Part shown: piece by piece, positions 10,391 through 22,633 of the stretch
Numbering within the stretch: position 1 is the first letter of the stretch
How the letters are laid out: every line of letters starts with the position of its first letter
Origin: Marchantia polymorpha subsp. ruderalis
Lineage: Eukaryota; Streptophyta; Marchantiopsida; Marchantiales; Marchantiaceae
NCBI GenBank assembly: GCA_037833965.1
Contig: AP031352.1
Location: forward strand, 22,176,501-22,240,500
DNA length: 64,000 nt
Direction: 5' to 3'
Notes under the pieces: generated by a model
Seen by the model: the letters and a program-made list of their open reading frames with translations, nothing else
Database searches by the model: none
Told to the model about the DNA's origin: nothing
Made by a program: the position numbers and the translations under genes

Positions 10391-10927
10391 CTATCCCGGA
10401 ACGTGCTTACACATTTTCCAGAAGAAGATCAGCACCGGGAAAAGCAGCAGCGGGAAAATCAAGCAACAAATACTGGCAATTCCGAGCAGGAACACAGATC
10501 TGCTGGTGGTCAAGGAGGTGAAAGCGATCACGGGACCCACGCCGAAAGCGAACAGAAACCCCAGCAGGCAGAGCCATTTGCTTTGAACGCGTAGGCCCAG
10601 AGTGAACCTCGTGAAAATGTAGTGCAGAACGATGTAGATCTTGGCCAGAAACAGAGTATCCCAAACGATCAGCGCAATCATGAACACGACATCTGGACTG
10701 CCCTTCTTACTGCCAGAGATTGGAGCATGTGGCACGAATGGAGGACTGTAAACAGGTGGGCTCATTGACGCTCGCGGAACGAGTGTCGAGAATTCAGGAC
10801 GATCGTACTCAGTGATGGTGAGGGTCGTCCGAGGCCAGGAGGAGCACGAAGTCCGAGGTGGTGGAGGTGCAATCCGAGGCAAACGAGAATTGAGAATTCG
10901 ATCGATGAGCTGGGGCCGACCGGAGCT
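10391..10927 (-). CDS. Probable three-helix membrane protein exon
   Basis: I do not recognise the family. The frame is open from a plausible acceptor (CAATTTCCTAG) at 10928-10932. The N-terminal part is Pro/Ser-rich and disordered (RIAPPPPRTS, PPVYSPPFVP). It is followed by three strongly hydrophobic segments: about DVVFMIALIVWDTLFLAKIY, WLCLLGFLFAFGVGPVIAF and VFLLGIASICCLIFPLLLF. The first in-frame ATG is at 10765. The frame stops at 10391, but a good donor (ATGT|GTAAGC) at 10410-10411 suggests splicing to a further 3' exon. Hydrophobic runs this regular are unlikely by chance, so a membrane protein is inferred. Both ends and the function remain open. Confidence 0.45.
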   Translation of the reverse strand, partial: SSGRPQLIDRILNSRLPRIAPPPPRTSCSSWPRTTLTITEYDRPEFSTLVPRASMSPPVYSPPFVPHAPISGSKKGSPDVVFMIALIVWDTLFLAKIYIVLHYIFTRFTLGLRVQSKWLCLLGFLFAFGVGPVIAFTSLTTSRSVFLLGIASICCLIFPLLLFPVLIFFWKMCKHVPG

Positions 10928-13062
10928 CTAGGAAATTGGAATGGAAGCTCGGAATGAATGCTTGAGTCCCGGGGATCCGTTTCTCCACAGCCTCCTCGAC
11001 CTTCCCTCCTCGATCCCTCGAGCTCGAGACGACGAAGCTGAGAATAGTGCAGTTCCGAATAGGAAACAGGTCAACTTGACAGGGAGAGGGCTGGCCAACT
11101 GGTCGCATGGGCGACGGGCGGGCAGTGGTGCACGATGGGCTAGAATTTCGGGGCAAGATGTTCTTGTCCGGAGTTGCATCAACCGAAGGACACTCTCCTC
11201 CCACTGGCTCGGTGCATGATGTGACGAAATTAGTGCTGCCTCCGGAGAAGGGGAGAAATCCACGAGTCCATGAGTTTGCGCAACAGCAACCGCAACCGCA
11301 TGCTTCTGAGAGGCCAGCAGCCATGCCGAGAACTCTTCGGTCTATGGCATGGATCTTCGCAGTTCGACACCTCCCGGTGGCATTAGTATGGGCACACCCA
11401 CACCCTGTAGACACCGCTGTTGGTGCCTCGGAATTGTCAGTCTTCAGACACATCTTCGTGCCACCGACCGACTGTCGCTGGATCTCAGGAGAGGGCACTA
11501 GATTCTCCCGAGCCTCAGCCTCCCGATTCCCTCAAGCAAAACTGGCATGACGAACGGACTCTCTCCAATTGCAGATGCACAAGAGAAATCCATGACGTCA
11601 CGATTCTCCGACTGAATGAATGTATACCGGTCGATTCTCACGATTGATTCCCGCTTCATCAGACAGTCTGAAAAGGGCGAGCTCTGAGGACGACGATCCT
11701 GTAAAGCACAGGATTCTGTCGCTTTCTCCGTTCCGCCTCGCGTGCCAGGTAGCATGCGCTCGCATCGCAAAGCAATTCGCCAGTGCTCGTAGTACTCTAT
11801 GATTTTGTGGGCCGGGCTATGGCGGGGCAGGGCAGCAGAGGGGACGGCGGATAAGCTGCTGACTTTTTCTGAGTAGAGACGGGCTTGTATCTTGCCGCCG
11901 GCAAAATCTGAGCCTCACGTGCTGGTGACGGGAGAGGGAGCGAGTCTGGGATCTGCAGCGATTCATGAGTCAACGACAGCGCCCCTGGCCCCCAGGCTTC
12001 TTCTCTAGCATGGCTATGGTGGTGCCAGAAGTAGCCCTCGGACTCCGCATCCTGTTCCAAACGCGGCTACTTCCAACTTCACGCGAAGGAAATTCCCTGC
12101 GCATGGATCTCGAGTTATTGGAGCAGAAAGTCTTCTGCTCGAGAGTCAGCGGGTGCCATAAGCCACACCTCGATCGCCATCTCCGACTGGCGTCACTTGC
12201 ACTCCGGACTCTGGACTCTGGCCGTGCCATGCGTGGACGCGTATCAAAACGCTGTGCGAGGGTGTGGATTATCCGAGTTGACTCTCGACACGGGACGCAA
12301 ATCCATCATCTTCCGAAAAGCTCTGTGGTCAAGCATATCTCTCCGACGTGACCTGAACCCATCTCTCGTCTCACGTCCAATCCCAAACGGTAGACTTCGC
12401 TTCACTCGTCGACCCGCTCGCTTGTCTCCATGTGCGTTCAGTGACGGTTTCAGTTTCAGCCATATCGGCCAAATTTGTCGATATTACATCACTCGGAGTT
12501 CTGGTGTAAAGATAAATCTCGCCGCATGCTATGGTCTTCAGCAGAGCAGCATTGACGATACTGAGATGAACATCTGATTTAAACGATCCGTCATGAGTTG
12601 ACTTAAAATTGCTGTCCATCGCGTACACAAGGTTGATCCATTTTTATTAAGGTAACCTTCTTTTTGAACTGACTTTAAACAATCGATCCTCTTGGCTCAT
12701 AATTGACGTGCAAATCGTCGACTGCAAGTGCGAGTGATCGACACAGGAGAGAAATCCTCTTTAACGAAGAAATCCTCAAGACGAGGGAGTAAAAAGTATC
12801 CACACTGAATCCAGTTGCAACCACGGTGATGCGTTCGTTGAAAATGTAGGGGTGAAATTCATTTCACTTTTCAATATAAGCACTGATTCATCCCGAGGAT
12901 CAAATCAAGAATTTACAGCAACCGAATCTCGATCCAGCCAGATCGTTCTATTTATGATTATTATCGGTAATTTTAGGACCTCAAAACCTCCAGTGCTAAA
13001 AGTTGAAGCTGCGGATTCATACACCGCGAACTACTTAAAGCATCCGAATTTGTACAGAACCT
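10928..13062. other. GC-rich stretch with overlapping open frames, no gene recognised
   Basis: Several 80-230 codon frames overlap on both strands, as expected by chance in GC-rich DNA. The longest, minus strand 10809-11498, is Cys-rich (GCGCAHTNATGRC, EACGCGCCCANSW) but resembles no family known to me. It may hold the 5' part of the membrane-protein gene. Confidence 0.35.
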
Positions 13063-16000
13063 CTAATGCGTCGTAAGAAAATACCGGTTCCATTGCCGAT
13101 CTTTAGACCTGCCGAGATCCTGATCGGTTTCAGGCAGCACAACAATCGGAGGGGATGATGTTTCGAAGACGTAGGAGCGAAATCCAGGGTGCAGAACAAT
13201 GGCAGCGAGCAGTCCCCAGAAACCAATCAGAGCTCCGACAAGGAATGATATGTACCCATCCAGGGACAACATATCTCTCCAGATGCTATAGCGCTCTGCA
13301 GAATCTCGAGGGAACATCGATGTTGCATCGCCTGCACACACGGTGGTCAGAGGAGGCCCACAGAGGTCTGCATTTCCCACGAACGACGAGTTGGGAAACT
13401 TGGTCATCGACTCGGGGATCGCTCCTGACAGATTATTGTACGATAGGTTCAGAATTCCCAGAAACCCCGCCGATGTGAACGAGCTGGGAATGTCGCCACT
13501 GAGTTGGTTATGTGAGTAGTCCAGTTGATCGAGAAAGCGCAGACCTCCGATGTCAGACGCAATGGGCCCGCTGAAGGAGTTGTACGACAGATTCAGGAAT
13601 CGTAATCCTTCCAGCTCGTAAAGCCGGTCGGGAATCGGGCCATGGAGGTTGTTGTTCGAGAAGTCCAAGTTGGTGTACGAGGCGATGACGGAGCTGTAGG
13701 TGGAGAAGCCATTCTTGAAATAGAAGTTCCACTCGTAGTGAGTGAACAAGCGGCCGTCATAGCCATCGGAAGGGCCGAACTTGTTGAGAGTGCGATTGTT
13801 GTCGTTGTGTGCGGTTTTCATGCCCTCCAGATCGCCGATCGCTCGAGGCAGCGAGCCCGTGAACCGATTCCCGGACAGGTCCAGCAGCTGCAATTTGTCG
13901 AGGCGCCACACCCACGATGGAATCTCTCCGCTCAAGTCGTTCCCTCGGATGAGCAGCACTCTCAAGGGCGTCGGCGCCATGCCCGGCACGTCGGGCAGAA
14001 CTCCAGTGAACCCGTTGTTGCTCAGATCCAGCAGCTGCAGCGACACATTCTGCAGCGATTTGGGAAAGGGCCCTGTGAAATTATTCTTGTTCAGAAGGAT
14101 GAAGGTGTTGGGTGTCGAGGAGAAGTTGCTGAAGTCCACGGTGATCTCGCCGCTCAGATCGTTCCCGGCCAAATTGAAGAACTGGATGCGCCACAGGTTG
14201 CTCAGAGAGTCAGGGATTGGGCCACTCAGCTCGTTGTCGTTGAGAGCCAGGTACTCCAAGGTCGTCAGATTGCCAATCTCGGGAGGTATGGGGCCCTGCA
14301 GCGAGTTGAAGGCCAGGCTCAAAGACTCCAAGAATCTGAGCGAGCCGATCCAGGACGGGATCGTTCCTGTCACAGAGTTGTTCGACATCCACAAGCCCTG
14401 CAGATTGGACAAGTTTCTCAGGAACTCCGGCACGCCGCCGGTGAAATTATTCTGCGAGGTGTCGAAGCTCGTCAAGCTTGCGAGCTGGCCCATGCTCGCA
14501 GGAATGGACCCTGTGAAAGAGTTGTTCCGCAGGTACAGCGTGGTCAGGTTCACCAGAGATCCCATGGTCGACGGAATGCTGCCATTGAGCTTGTTGTTGT
14601 GCAGCCAAAGCTGCTGCAGACTCGATGCTTGGCCCACCGAGTCAGGAATCGGGCCGACCAGCAGGTTCGTGTCGAAGTGGACCTCTACCAGCGACATGCC
14701 CGGATGGAACAAGCTCGACGGGATGGTTCCCGAGAGGAAGTTGCTTCCGAAATTCAACCATATCATGTTCGTGAATGTGCCCAGGAACTCGGGGATAGGA
14801 CCGCTGAGAGTGTTCAGGGCGAAGCTCAGATGAACCATGCTCTTCAATCGAGAGAACTCGTCGGGGACGGATCCCGACAACTTGTTCACGTCGAAATTGA
14901 GGTAGGTCAGGTTTTGCAGAGAGCCCAATTCGCGCGGCAGCGGACCTGAGACTTTGTTGCCCCATCCTTCGAGCCTCTCGAGCGACGAGCAGTTGCCAAA
15001 GCTCGAGGGCAGCGGCCCTGAGATGCTGTTATTCGAGAAGCGGATGTCCAAGAGCTTGGAGCATCTTCCGATGGACGATGGAATTTTCCCGCTCAGTCTG
15101 TTCCACTCGGGCCAAAACACTCTGATGTTCGGAAACATCGAGCAGAATGATTCAGGAATGGAGCCATTCAAGAAGTTGAAGTCCAACTTGAGCACCTGCA
15201 CGCTGGAAAAATCTCCAGACTTGACCCTCTGAGGAAACGTGCCAATGAACGAGTTCAGGGATAACAAGATCGTTTCCAGCTGACGAAGCTGGCTCAAGAT
15301 GTCCCAAGGGATTTCTCCCGACAGCTTATTATTACTGAGATTTATTGTCTTCAAAGCCGATAGATTGGTCAAGCTGGCTGGTATGTTCCCAGTAAGAGAG
15401 TTATCGTTCAGTGAGAAGCTCGTCAGCGACACCAGCCGGCCCACATCTTGAGGAATTGGGCCGGACAGGAGGTTGCTGCTGAGGTTGAGAACCTGAAGCA
15501 AGGGCAGATCACAAAGCTCTGGAGGAATCGGGCCAGTAAGCAAATTCTTCTTGACGTCGAGGAATTTCAGCTGTTTTAGGCTGCCGATGTCACTGGGAAT
15601 GGCTCCGCTCAAGTTGTTGTTCGAGAGGTTCAGCAGATTCAAGTTGGTGAGGTTGCCGAAGATTCCTGGTGGGAAATTGCCTCCCAGAGTGGGGTTGGAG
15701 AAGAGCTGCAAGGTTTCGAGCTTGCGGCACTCGCCTAGAGTGGAAGGAATACTTCCTGAAATGTTGCTCCCACCGATTTGTAAGTCACGGAGCTCCGAGC
15801 AAGAGCCGATACTGGCTGGAATGGACCCATTGAGGCCCGGGTTGCCTACAATGTGAAGAGTGGTGAGCTGCTTCAACTGATCAATCTCTGAAGGTATAAC
15901 TCCGAAGAAAGAGTTGTTGCTCAGGTCCAAGATAGAGAGCAGCTGCAGACTTCCTATCGAAGATGAAATGTTCCCTACCAAGCCGAATCCGGACATGTTG

Positions 16001-16653
16001 AGAGAAACCACTCGCTGGAGGCTGGCATCGCAGCTGACGCCCGACCAAGAGCAAAATTGAGAAATTTCTTTATTATTCCAGTCCTCGATCGCTGCCAGGG
16101 GATCCATCTCGATTTCCTGCTTGATGTCCAGCAGGATTTGTCTGCAGTCCCCACAATTTTCATAACAAACGTCAATACTGGCACATTAATCAAAAGAAAT
16201 TCACGCGCTGCTACTCTTTCAGTACCAACATGCTGGTCCTAAACTTGTTTCACGCAAGACAAATTCGAAAATTACAACTTGTGTCAGAAAAAGACTTGCT
16301 CCCCTCACGTAGGAAAAGCTCGTTTCAGGTAGACATGTTTGCCTCTCAGAATCGTCACTCGTCATCGCATTCAGATACACGTTCAGACATCTACAACCTA
16401 CACTCGAAAGTTTTAATATGAAAATTTGTCTGGACAGAGACAAGTCTCCGAGATCGTAGTATTATACATGCGGAATTGAGCTAGAGTATCATAAGAGCTT
16501 GTAAAGGTTTTGGGTGTCTCACCCATCATTAACCGTGTTGTTCTGCAGCTGCTGAGCAGAACTGACCTCAAGAAGCACAGAGACCCCTAGTATACATATT
16601 ATGTGCGAAATCCCGAGGAAGGGAAGGAGTTTTAGCGCTCCGACGCCACCCAT
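13063..16653 (-). CDS. LRR receptor-like protein (RLP), two exons, 1081 aa
   Basis: This is a cell-surface receptor-like protein of the plant RLP class (no kinase), expected to bind an extracellular ligand and signal through a partner kinase. Exon 1 (16523-16653) encodes ATG, a hydrophobic signal peptide with likely cleavage after VSSA, and ends at donor G|GTGAGA. A 345-nt intron (16178-16522, acceptor TGTGCCAG) joins in phase to exon 2 (13063-16177). Exon 2 encodes a Cys-paired N-cap (CYENCGDCRQILLDIKQEIE...W...FCSWSGVSC pattern) and about 35 LRRs of the LxxLxLxxNxLxGxIPxxL type. An island of about 50 residues near 831-881 (ending NFYFKNG...ASYTNLDFSNN) is followed by four more LRRs, an NADLCGPP C-cap, one transmembrane helix (about 1018-1042) and a 40-residue tail. 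All features fit a functional RLP. The ATG at 16107 lies inside the mature domain and is not the start. Confidence 0.9.
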
Positions 16654-17825
16654 TGTCGCACTCGTGGCCTTCCTGCAATTCGCATTCTTCGATCATGCCT
16701 TAAATTCTAATCGACCAACCGACATACATCCGAGTTCGAAAGTATGATCAGAACTGAATTGCCTCTTAGAAAGCTGCTCGGTGACAGGTACTCGATGGAA
16801 ACACAACGGTGAAGCTGGAACAGTCTGGACAGGTAACACTGCATCATGTGTTTGAATGTACACTGTGAGGATGTGCAAATCGTCGGGAGAGATTCTGAAT
16901 CTGTTTAAACTGAGGCAGTCCCGTTCGAAAACGAAGCAACAGTGACTAAATTTTCTAATCTTAACCTGAAAGAAGTCCTCTCAGCCGCCCCTTTGTTTAC
17001 CTGTGGTCTTTCCTTGTCCACATGTGCTGGTTTCATTTTTTATATTTGAAGAATATTCGGACACATTATATTGCTATATATTCTTCATATTTGAAGAATA
17101 AGCTCAATCAGGAGGATCGTATGCATGTCTCGACAGAAGACATAGCGTACTTTAGTATGCGCTACTATCAGAAAGATTTATTTATACGTGGAAAGTCACC
17201 GTGGAAGGATAACATAAACAAGACAAATCTCACAGCGATTGTAAACGCATGTGAGGAGTTATTCCTCTGTACTGTCCATGTTATTCGTAGAGATAGTTTC
17301 TGATGGTATTTCGAGTGAAGTGTCTGATGGGACGTCTGCAAACTCATCTGTCGGGGACTGTAAGACCCGTGTCCTCCAAGGGTGGAAAGCCTGGCAGTGC
17401 AAGTTCGTTGCCACGCTTTGGACGAGAAAGTGAAGGAGAAATCGAATTAAATTTCTACCATCTACCTCTCTTTCGTTGGGAACAGTACTCAATCATAGTC
17501 CAATGTTGACGTCTCCCATTACTTTCCTTTTGACGATGGAAGTGGCGACCCTAATATCATATCCAAGAGCAGACGTTCTGGCTTTGAGTTTTTCAGGCCA
17601 TGTTTCTCATATTTAGATAGACATCTACTCATGAGTTCTAACTTACATGTTCTAATTCAAATATATCTAGTATAGTCACTAATACTTGAAGTTTTTAGGT
17701 GAGCATAAAATATTTTCCGTAAAGATGTTTATGAGTATTTTCATTTCACGATAAGTGTGATGGAACTCCCAATCAGCATTGTATCCATGTAGACCCGTGA
17801 TAATTCAGATCCAAAATTGACTCAC
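16654..17825. other. Upstream of the RLP gene; nothing clearly coding
   Basis: This holds the 5' flank of the minus-strand RLP gene; I see no clear TATA box. Bases 17042-17097 contain near-repeats of TATTTGAAGAATA and TATTCTTCATATTTGAAG, a small inverted and direct repeat. Bases 17259-17492 hold minus-strand open frames that could be a downstream exon of the next gene, but without recognisable similarity. Confidence 0.35.
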
Positions 17826-18287
17826 TGGCGTAGAGACTCGAATGCCTGCGGCTGCCTCAGGCGGTTCACCAGCGCGCTGAATGCGTGCGACAGGTCGAAC
17901 CACTTGAGGATGGGGCAGTAGCCTACACGCAGTCGGCAAAAGTGAATCGGAAGGTGTTCCGTGGAGGCGTCATCGTCGTCGACACTGAGGTCTGCCTGGT
18001 GAACTTCAGCCAGCATCTGGTGAGTTCGTTTTCCGTGATCAACTCATTTGACCGTGTGCATAATTTGCAGAGGGTCAAATATCTCGACAGGCATATTTTG
18101 CACGTCGAAAAATGTTTCGGCAGGAGTACAGTGTTCCAATTCTGAGAGTATAACTAGTAAAATGAAGTAATATTCATGTCAGTGAAGCTGAGATCATGTA
18201 CATGTTATTAGTTTCCGAATCATGCGTACCGACTCTCAAGGTGAATTTCTGGCACCTTTCTTTGACATCTTCGCAGAAATACCGACA
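17826..18287 (-). CDS. Partial gene of unknown family, three exons
   Basis: Three minus-strand exons agree in phase: 18230-18287 (acceptor ATAATAG, donor GTACGC), 18104-18141 (acceptor TACTCTCAG, donor GTGCAA) and 17826-18016 (acceptor CTCACCAG, donor GTGAGT). The introns are 88 and 87 nt. The joined peptide reads CEDVKERCQKFTLRVELEHC, TPAETFFD, MLAEVHQADLSVDDDDAS, then HLPIHFCRLRVGYCPILKWF and DLSHAFSALVNRLRQPQAFE. This looks like ordinary globular coding sequence, but I cannot name the family. Alternatively the middle exon reads on through an in-frame TGA at about 18043, which would make it a pseudogene. More exons must lie on both sides (18.3-18.5 kb; below 17.8 kb). Confidence 0.45.
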
Positions 18288-19740
18288 CTATTATGTGAAG
18301 TACATACTCTGGTAGTGCCCAATTTGTCTAGAAGGACCCGAAACCCGAAACCCTGTGATATGAAATATGTGCACTTGGTTTGACCTGAGCAAAAGTCTAT
18401 CCTTCTTAAAACAACGCGTCCTGGCACCCGCCAGAGTACGTCGAAGGTTGAATTTCCACCGATAAGACGGTTTTCTCGCTGTTTTCAACATCGTTGCTGT
18501 TCTGTTGTTTCCCGAAGCACGGTTTGGCTACTCTGTACGGTTGTAGTTGAAGTCGTTCAGTCTAGAATCTAATTTAGACTGAACGAAATCAGATTTTCCC
18601 ATGTATTTAATTTTTGTTGAAGTATACCAGTATGTACATGTTTGTTCTCAGCCACCAGAGACGAAAATTTTTTGGACTGAATAAGGCGTCATATAAAATG
18701 AAATTTTATTTGTGTATTGTCAAGCTTTATATGAGAAACGGTGCAGTTCCAAAGTACTCTTGTTGGATACAGTACGGTGGTCTTTCCTTCATCAAAGTTT
18801 GCTGCAGAGGCAATCTCAAAAGTGGACAAGGTGGACGGAGTCATGTTTCTCGATGATTGGATGAATGGTGACCGGTCACTATACAAGGAGATTTTTTACC
18901 GTAGACCCTGAAGAGATCGATTCTTTCTCGAAATCATATATTTAACGCCAAATTATATAAAGCAACATTGACGGAGTCCATACTAAGAAAAAGAGAGCTA
19001 GTTGGTGATGCCGTCGGATATACTTATAAGCTCAGTATGATCCATGCAAGTATTAGCGATCATTCTCACGACCCTCATGTTCATATACTCATACAAGCAT
19101 ATAGCCGTCACAGGGTCGAAGCTTTCACTGTGGACCGATGGTGATCGATCTGAGAGGTCCCTTGGAGTTTGGATCCCTCGTTCATTCTTCCATGCATGCT
19201 CCTCAGGTAGTTTGAGACTCGACATGCCCTTCTTGAACTCGACGCCCTATCCAGTTATAAGATATCGGGTTACCGTGAAGCACTCTTGACGTAGTCCTTC
19301 ATCTTAATCATCAAACTCTCATATTCAATGTCCTGCCTCTCCTCGATCTTCACTTTGAGGTAAAATATTATCTGCACTTGAGGTGATAAACTTCATCACC
19401 TCAAGGAATCTCTATAGAGATCCCCCGTTCTAATTCTGTGAAGTGCGAGCCACGGAAGTTCTTCCGACGTTAAGATGGCGTCGAAGGATTTCCAGCTGGA
19501 TTTCCAGCTTTTATGCTCCAAGGTTTGCCATATTCCTTGCTCTTGGTGGTCCCGCCTGAATCCAATATTATATGAAGAAGACGAAGTGATGGTGTGTTAT
19601 GAGTTGTGGTGCTATGCAGAATCTTCACACCCGAAATTGACCAAAACCGAAATTGACCCTGGACTCCATTTTTTTACACTTTTTTTACACATTTTTTACA
19701 CATGTCTCCAGTGTCTCTCTCATGTGCACTGATTACACGA
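18288..19740. other. No firm gene; two small hairpins
   Basis: It may hold 5' exons of the gene above (a minus-strand frame at 18430-18490 is open), but none is convincing. Hairpins: 18554-18585 (11-bp arms CGTTCAGTCTA / TAGACTGAACG) and 19377-19405 (11-bp arms CTTGAGGTGAT / ATCACCTCAAG). Confidence 0.4.
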
Positions 19741-22242
19741 GAGGAGCATAAATTATTATTTCTCTCATGGCTAAATGAGGTTGAGGTAGACAGATTTGGC
19801 CCAAGAATCTGAAGCCATTTCAAAAGGTACTATCCAATCAGGTAAAGAGCCACTTCTTCACATGGGAAATGCTGCTGCTTTGATACTGCTGCTTTTTTAG
19901 GAAACTTGCACGCGTTTGGGAACCAAAGTAATGGTTTAACAATTTTATTTTCAAGACACAACCTCACTGATTTGATTTGATGCTTAGCACATAATTATAT
20001 CATTTATCTCATGACATACCGTGAAGACTTCCTTTATCATATGTCGTCAATGTCAGTCAATAATGTTCCTTTCTTTTTTAAGAAAGACTCTTTTCCCAAA
20101 TATATTACACTTTATGAAACTAGTAGTCACCTTATAATAATAGGTAAGGTATTATGAGATAAGGTATTAAATCTAATTCACCTAAATTATTTCTCTTTTG
20201 CTTCTGTTTATGAGTGAGTAAGATAATTATGCACATGCATGAGCATATAGATCACTTACAGCCCATAGTGCACTCAGTGCCATTACATTTGCACATAATT
20301 AGGTCTAATGGCACTCTTAGGAGATGTAGGTACTTTAAGACTAAGCCTTGAATATCAGAATTTATGTGAATATTAGCTAATGCAATGATTGGAATTTCTG
20401 AAACTCAAAATGAGATTGACTCAAATGAAATATATTTATTTTATTTCTCACAATTTTCTTCTGAAAGTTATATATGAAGACACGAGGATCGCTGGCTGTT
20501 TTAAAATTTTCATTGACTTAAGTCAGGAATTATTAAAAGGTTCCGTCAATAGAAACTAATCAAATGTGATTTGGTGAGTTGAGATCAATTTGAAAAATTG
20601 AAGACAATGAATTGAAAGTCATGTTAGAAATTAAAATAATAATCGACTAAATATATTTTTTATAAATATACTAAATATATATTTAAAAAGCTTTTGTTTG
20701 AAATAGAATAATTCGTTTTTAAGTTTTTAAATCGAAATTAATGTTGCCAAGGATAAAATTTATTGATCAACATGCAAAGCTTGAATAGTACTTACATCAA
20801 TAATGATCCAAAACCAGCAACTCAAGCTCAAAAGGCTTTCTTCAAATACTGAAGGACTGTTTTATAAGATCAATTTACAGCGTAATGCTTAAAAACTACA
20901 GTCGGATCATAGAAGAAATACGCTAAATTAGTGAAATGAAACGTATATGACACAATATTAGCAATGAAATGAACACAAATCTTCGTGTTATATTAATTAT
21001 CTAAAATCTAATCACATTACCAAAAAAAGTTTGTTTTAAAAATATTACCACACAAAGAAATTTTGAGAACAAAAATGTAAAGACGTCTCAAAATAAACAA
21101 ATATATGATAGAAATAATTTTCCAAATCACTTTCCATTCATAAATTAACTTTATTGGAAAGAAATACATCAATGTCAATAATTTATCACATGACTTAATT
21201 TTTTTTAACAATCATTTAGAATTATTAATCATATGTCGTACAAGAAGTACGTTTGTAATGTGTTGATGAATATAGTAAAAGAGTCTATTAAAGATTATCA
21301 CATTTTGATCTTATAATCCATTATTAAATAAAAAAGCAAGTTTTACTACAAAGAACATATAGATTAGAAAAAAAATTTATGTCATGATTTGAGAAAAAAA
21401 AAATTACACTTACAAGTAAAAGTTTTTCTTAATTTATTTTCGATTATATTTCCAAATGTTTAGACTAATATTTCATAAAATATTTTGTTACTATGAAAAA
21501 TTAGTGATCATTTGAAATTTGATCAAAACTTGATTTTGAAAATCATTGTGAAAATTTAAAACATATAAAAATACAACTATTTATAAGGACTCAAGTAAGT
21601 TAATAGATTGAAAGACAAAACATAAATCTAGAATAAATAAAAAAATTCAGAAAAATAAATATGTAGAAAAATGGAAAGATATACACAGTAAAATCTGAAA
21701 TTTTAATTTGTTGAAATTCATAAGTCTTATAAACCTCAGATGATTTGATAATTACAAATAAATAAATTATTCTCTAGGAAAAATAATATATATATATATA
21801 TAATATATGTCCGCATTTTCTTAGTACATTGAATATTTATTGCTTTCACATTTCACATAGACTTAATTGCATTTTCTAATACAAGATTAGGAAAGAAAGG
21901 TGATGAAAAATGCTGAAATTTATTTCTCATATCCAACAAAAAAAATTTACAATTTTCAATATATGTCTAATACACATCATTTAATTTTTTATATGTTTTT
22001 GAAATAAAATAGGATAAAAATTCAATAAAAAATTGTTTCATTACTACATTCAAAATGAACCTATTAAGAAACAGATAAACATGATTACATGATTAAATGA
22101 TTACGTATATTTAGACTTTTTTGCATTAAACTGAGTATCTTGACAAAAAAAATTTAAAAAATGCATATCATACAATATAAAAATATGCAGATGATGGTTC
22201 ACATAAATTATTGAGTTTTCAAATATCATACAGCAATGTTGA
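19741..22242. other. AT-rich gene-free block
   Basis: Strongly AT-rich, dense stops in all frames, including an (AT)n tract near 21788-21808. No coding sequence, RNA gene or transposon end recognised. Probably old intergenic repeat DNA. Confidence 0.55.
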
Positions 22243-22250
22243 TATGTGAA
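22243..22250. repeat. Target-site duplication, left (TATGTGAA)
   Basis: The eight bases TATGTGAA directly before the MITE are repeated exactly after it at 22626-22633. An 8-bp duplication is the hallmark of hAT-superfamily insertion. Confidence 0.9.
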
Positions 22251-22625
22251 TAGGGGTCGGCCCGGCTCCTCGGAAGCCGGCTTGAGCCAGCTTCGGACCG
22301 GCTCGGCTACGAGCTTGATCAAGCCAGCTCTGGAGCCGGCTCCATTTATGGATAGCGGCTCAAGCCGGCTTCCGAGGAGCCGGGCCGACCCCTACGTCCC
22401 GCACAGGAAGGAAGGGAGGTCCAACTTGGACCTCCCTCCCGAGCACCGATTTGACGTGTTGCCGTCGTTTGATAACAATTTATCGAATAGGCTGGTGAAG
22501 CCGGCTTCGAGCCGGCTTGAGCCGGCTCGCGAGCAGGCTCCTGTTTCGGCGACCGGCTCCGAGCTGAGCCGGCTCCATGTATGAGCGGCTCGAGCCGAGC
22601 CAGAGCCGAGCCGGGCCGACCGCTA
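22251..22625. mobile_element. Non-autonomous hAT MITE, 375 bp
   Basis: The element stands out as a GC-rich island (AGCCGGCT-rich) in AT-rich DNA. Its ends form terminal inverted repeats: left TAGGGGTCGGCCCGGCTC, right (reverse complement) TAGCGGTCGGCCCGGCTC. TAGGGGT-type ends are common for plant hAT elements. The flanking 8-bp duplications are identical, suggesting a fairly recent insertion. Inside, 22251-22288 and 22357-22394 are perfect 38-bp inverted copies, so the left third is itself a hairpin ending in the same terminus, and 22414-22436 is a further palindrome (11-bp arms). The open frames across it are only by-products of GC content; there is no transposase, so mobilisation would need one in trans. 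Confidence 0.92.
22414..22436. repeat. Internal palindrome of the MITE
   Basis: Arms GGGAGGTCCAA and TTGGACCTCCC flank a single C, in the middle non-repetitive part of the element. Confidence 0.85.
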
Positions 22626-22633
22626 TATGTGAA
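22626..22633. repeat. Target-site duplication, right (TATGTGAA)
   Basis: Exact copy of 22243-22250 on the other side of the MITE. Confidence 0.9.

Noticed and set aside
10809..11498. 229-codon Cys-rich minus-strand frame
   Set aside because: Overlaps the membrane-protein exon in another frame, other frames are equally open, and the Cys spacing fits no family known to me.
13642..14949. 435-codon plus-strand open frame (and a 350-codon one at 13781-14833)
   Set aside because: Exactly antisense to the LRR exon. The repeated LRR codons with GC-rich third positions keep the opposite strand open. The peptides are repetitive mirror products with no domain.
22246..22584. 112-codon open frame in the MITE
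   Set aside because: Lies in the GC-rich inverted repeats of the hAT MITE; a by-product of AGCCGGCT repeats.
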